From Bryobacteraceae bacterium (GTDB lineage Bacteria > Acidobacteriota > Terriglobia > Bryobacterales > Bryobacteraceae): DNA of 58,441 bases. Both the position numbers and the translations under genes were made by a program. The notes beneath the pieces are model-generated. The model did no database searches and was not told the origin of the DNA. It saw only the letters and a list, made by a program, of their open reading frames with translations. Shown in pieces: positions 57,201 to 58,441 of the stretch. Location of the stretch: positions 1 through 58,441 of the forward strand of contig JANWXD010000016.1 of NCBI GenBank assembly GCA_025055455.1, given 5' to 3'. The first letter of the stretch is position 1; every line of letters begins with the position of its first letter.

Positions 57201-58441
57201 ATGAAGCCCCGCGCGCCATTTCGCACTCCGCGCTCGGCGGTCGCCGCGTTCCTCACAGCGCTGTCACTGGCTAGAGTGCTGGCTGAGACCGTGTACGAGC
57301 TGCGCGGCAACGATCCGCGCAACTGGCGAGTCTCCTTCGCCGTGCAGACTTCTCCGGAACGCGGTTCACTTACCAGCCCGTACGTGATCGTGGTCGGCGG
57401 TAGCCGGAACTTCGTGCCGACGCGGCTCGCCGTGGACACTTTGGGCAACGTCTATGTGGGCGGCACGGTCTCCTGGGAATTCGGCACGGACGCGGCCCTG
57501 GTCAAGGTAGATAACACCGGTCGGATCGTCTTCACGACGATCGTCGGTGGCGACGGTTTCGAGACCGTCAGCGCCGTGGCCGTGGACGGCGCCGGACGCG
57601 CCTATCTGGCCGGCACGACGACCTCGCCGGATTTTCCCGGCATCCGGCTCGGTGGGACCCCCGGCGAGACGGGACCATGGGACGGATTTATCGTTCGCCT
57701 GACGCCGGAAGGCGGCCTCGCTTATGCCGTGCGCCTCGGCGGAAGCCGTCGCACCGAGGTGGGCGGGCTGGCGGTCGACCGGGAGGGTGCCGCGTACCTG
57801 GCGGGTTGGACAGAGGCGCAAGACTTCCCCTTCACCGCCGGGGCTTTCGAGTCCGCCACTCCCGGCGGCGCGGTGCAAAGCGTCGCCTTCGTGTCGAAGT
57901 TGAGTCCGGCCGGGGACCGGCTGATCTACGCCGCGGCGCTCGGCGGCGCCAAGATCGTTTGCGCTGAAGCGGGACCCTGCTTGCACCCTCTCGCTGCCCG
58001 TTCGAGTGCGGAGGCGATTGTTGTGGATGGGGCAGGGAACGCTTACGTCGCGGGGCTGACGAACGCAACGGATTTTCCCGTGACGCCAGGCGCGCTTTCT
58101 TCCGACTGCCGGTGCAGCGTCGACCGGCCGAATGCGTTCGTGACCAGACTTGCGGCAGACGGCAGTCGCTTGTTGTTTTCCACGTTTCTGGCCGCGCCGA
58201 GCGCGGTTGCGTTTCGGCCGGGGGTTACCGTGGCGGGCCTCGCGCTGCATCCCTCGGGCAGCGTGTTCGTTACGGGTGCCACGACTTCGGATCAGTTCCC
58301 GGTAACGCCAGGCGCATGGCGGACCGTGCGCGATCCGGCCACCGCGCCACCGGGCGAGCCGGCCGCCTTCGTGGCCAGACTTAGCCCGGATGCAAGCCGT
58401 TTAGAGTACTCGACGCTTCTGAGCGGATTGGGGGGAGAGCG
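57201..58441 (+). CDS. SBBP-repeat beta-propeller protein, truncated by the window edge
   Basis: An open frame from ATG 57201 to the right edge, 413 codons so far, with no stop. A hydrophobic leader (AVAAFLTALSLARVLA) suggests secretion. The body carries SBBP beta-propeller repeats of the type AVDTLGNVYVGGT (57430-57480), AVDGAGRAYLAGTTTSPDFPG, AVDREGAAYLAGWTEAQDFPF, VVDGAGNAYVAGLTNATDFPVTPGA and ALHPSGSVFVTGATTSDQFPVTPGA, at least five copies. Such proteins are secreted, large and common in Solibacter-type acidobacteria. The function and C-terminal sorting domain cannot be seen. Confidence 0.85.
   Translation, partial: MKPRAPFRTPRSAVAAFLTALSLARVLAETVYELRGNDPRNWRVSFAVQTSPERGSLTSPYVIVVGGSRNFVPTRLAVDTLGNVYVGGTVSWEFGTDAALVKVDNTGRIVFTTIVGGDGFETVSAVAVDGAGRAYLAGTTTSPDFPGIRLGGTPGETGPWDGFIVRLTPEGGLAYAVRLGGSRRTEVGGLAVDREGAAYLAGWTEAQDFPFTAGAFESATPGGAVQSVAFVSKLSPAGDRLIYAAALGGAKIVCAEAGPCLHPLAARSSAEAIVVDGAGNAYVAGLTNATDFPVTPGALSSDCRCSVDRPNAFVTRLAADGSRLLFSTFLAAPSAVAFRPGVTVAGLALHPSGSVFVTGATTSDQFPVTPGAWRTVRDPATAPPGEPAAFVARLSPDASRLEYSTLLSGLGGE

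Overview
The window reads as a G+C-rich chromosomal segment of an acidobacterium, most likely from the Bryobacterales/Solibacter group. This is inference from gene content: very large Oar-type TonB-dependent receptors with an N-terminal carboxypeptidase-regulatory-like domain, an SBBP-repeat beta-propeller protein, a Tat-signal sugar isomerase-like protein, a secreted DUF6282-like hydrolase and a TPR gluzincin. I see no transposase, integrase, CRISPR array, plasmid or phage gene. The segment looks like stable core chromosome with lineage-specific accessory genes between housekeeping blocks.

Layout. (1) 1-12987: the translation/transcription superoperon, in the order tuf (3' end), rpmG, tRNA-Trp, secE, nusG, rplK, rplA, rplJ, rplL, 357-bp spacer with a hairpin and promoter, rpoB, rpoC. 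(2) 13013-15597: a secreted metal-dependent hydrolase and a zinc-peptidase/TPR protein appended behind rpoC. (3) 15603-17843: a divergent NAD-dependent epimerase and enolase-superfamily dehydratase. (4) 17976-27813: three TonB-dependent receptors (one FecA-like, two Oar-like) and a lone RsbRD_N-type sensor domain. (5) 27930-32873: a tight five-gene reverse-strand glycosylation operon (GT2, GT2, DUF2304, TMTC-like membrane TPR protein, GT4). (6) 32987-36772: HDOD protein with a C-terminal membrane anchor, YjbQ, a ParB-fold protein and a dCache sensor without output domain. (7) 37143-40303: feoA, feoB, trxB. (8) 40310-44759: polysaccharide genes (asnB-like amidotransferase, GT4, O-antigen ligase). 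(9) 44867-48936: CBS protein, MFS transporter, trpS, RlmD-type methyltransferase. (10) 48976-52750: kdsB, pyrG, kdsA and a pilin, where PyrG makes the CTP that KdsB uses to activate the KDO whose precursor KdsA makes. (11) 52821-54422: a non-canonical Hsp70, divergent from galU, a Tat-signal sugar isomerase-like protein, an SDR and a truncated SBBP-repeat protein.

The genes suggest a Gram-negative, polymer-using, surface-polysaccharide-rich heterotroph: TonB receptors for import, KDO/LPS and UDP-glucose synthesis, several glycosyltransferases, and ferrous iron uptake.

The observations I rate highest are: a cysteine-rich insertion in RpoB whose first half closely resembles the RpoC N-terminal zinc-binding domain; a run of genes with a -10-like hexamer only 5-8 bp before the start codon and no Shine-Dalgarno, suggesting leaderless transcripts; the dCache/ParB-fold/YjbQ operon; and the shortened Hsp70-like ATPase.
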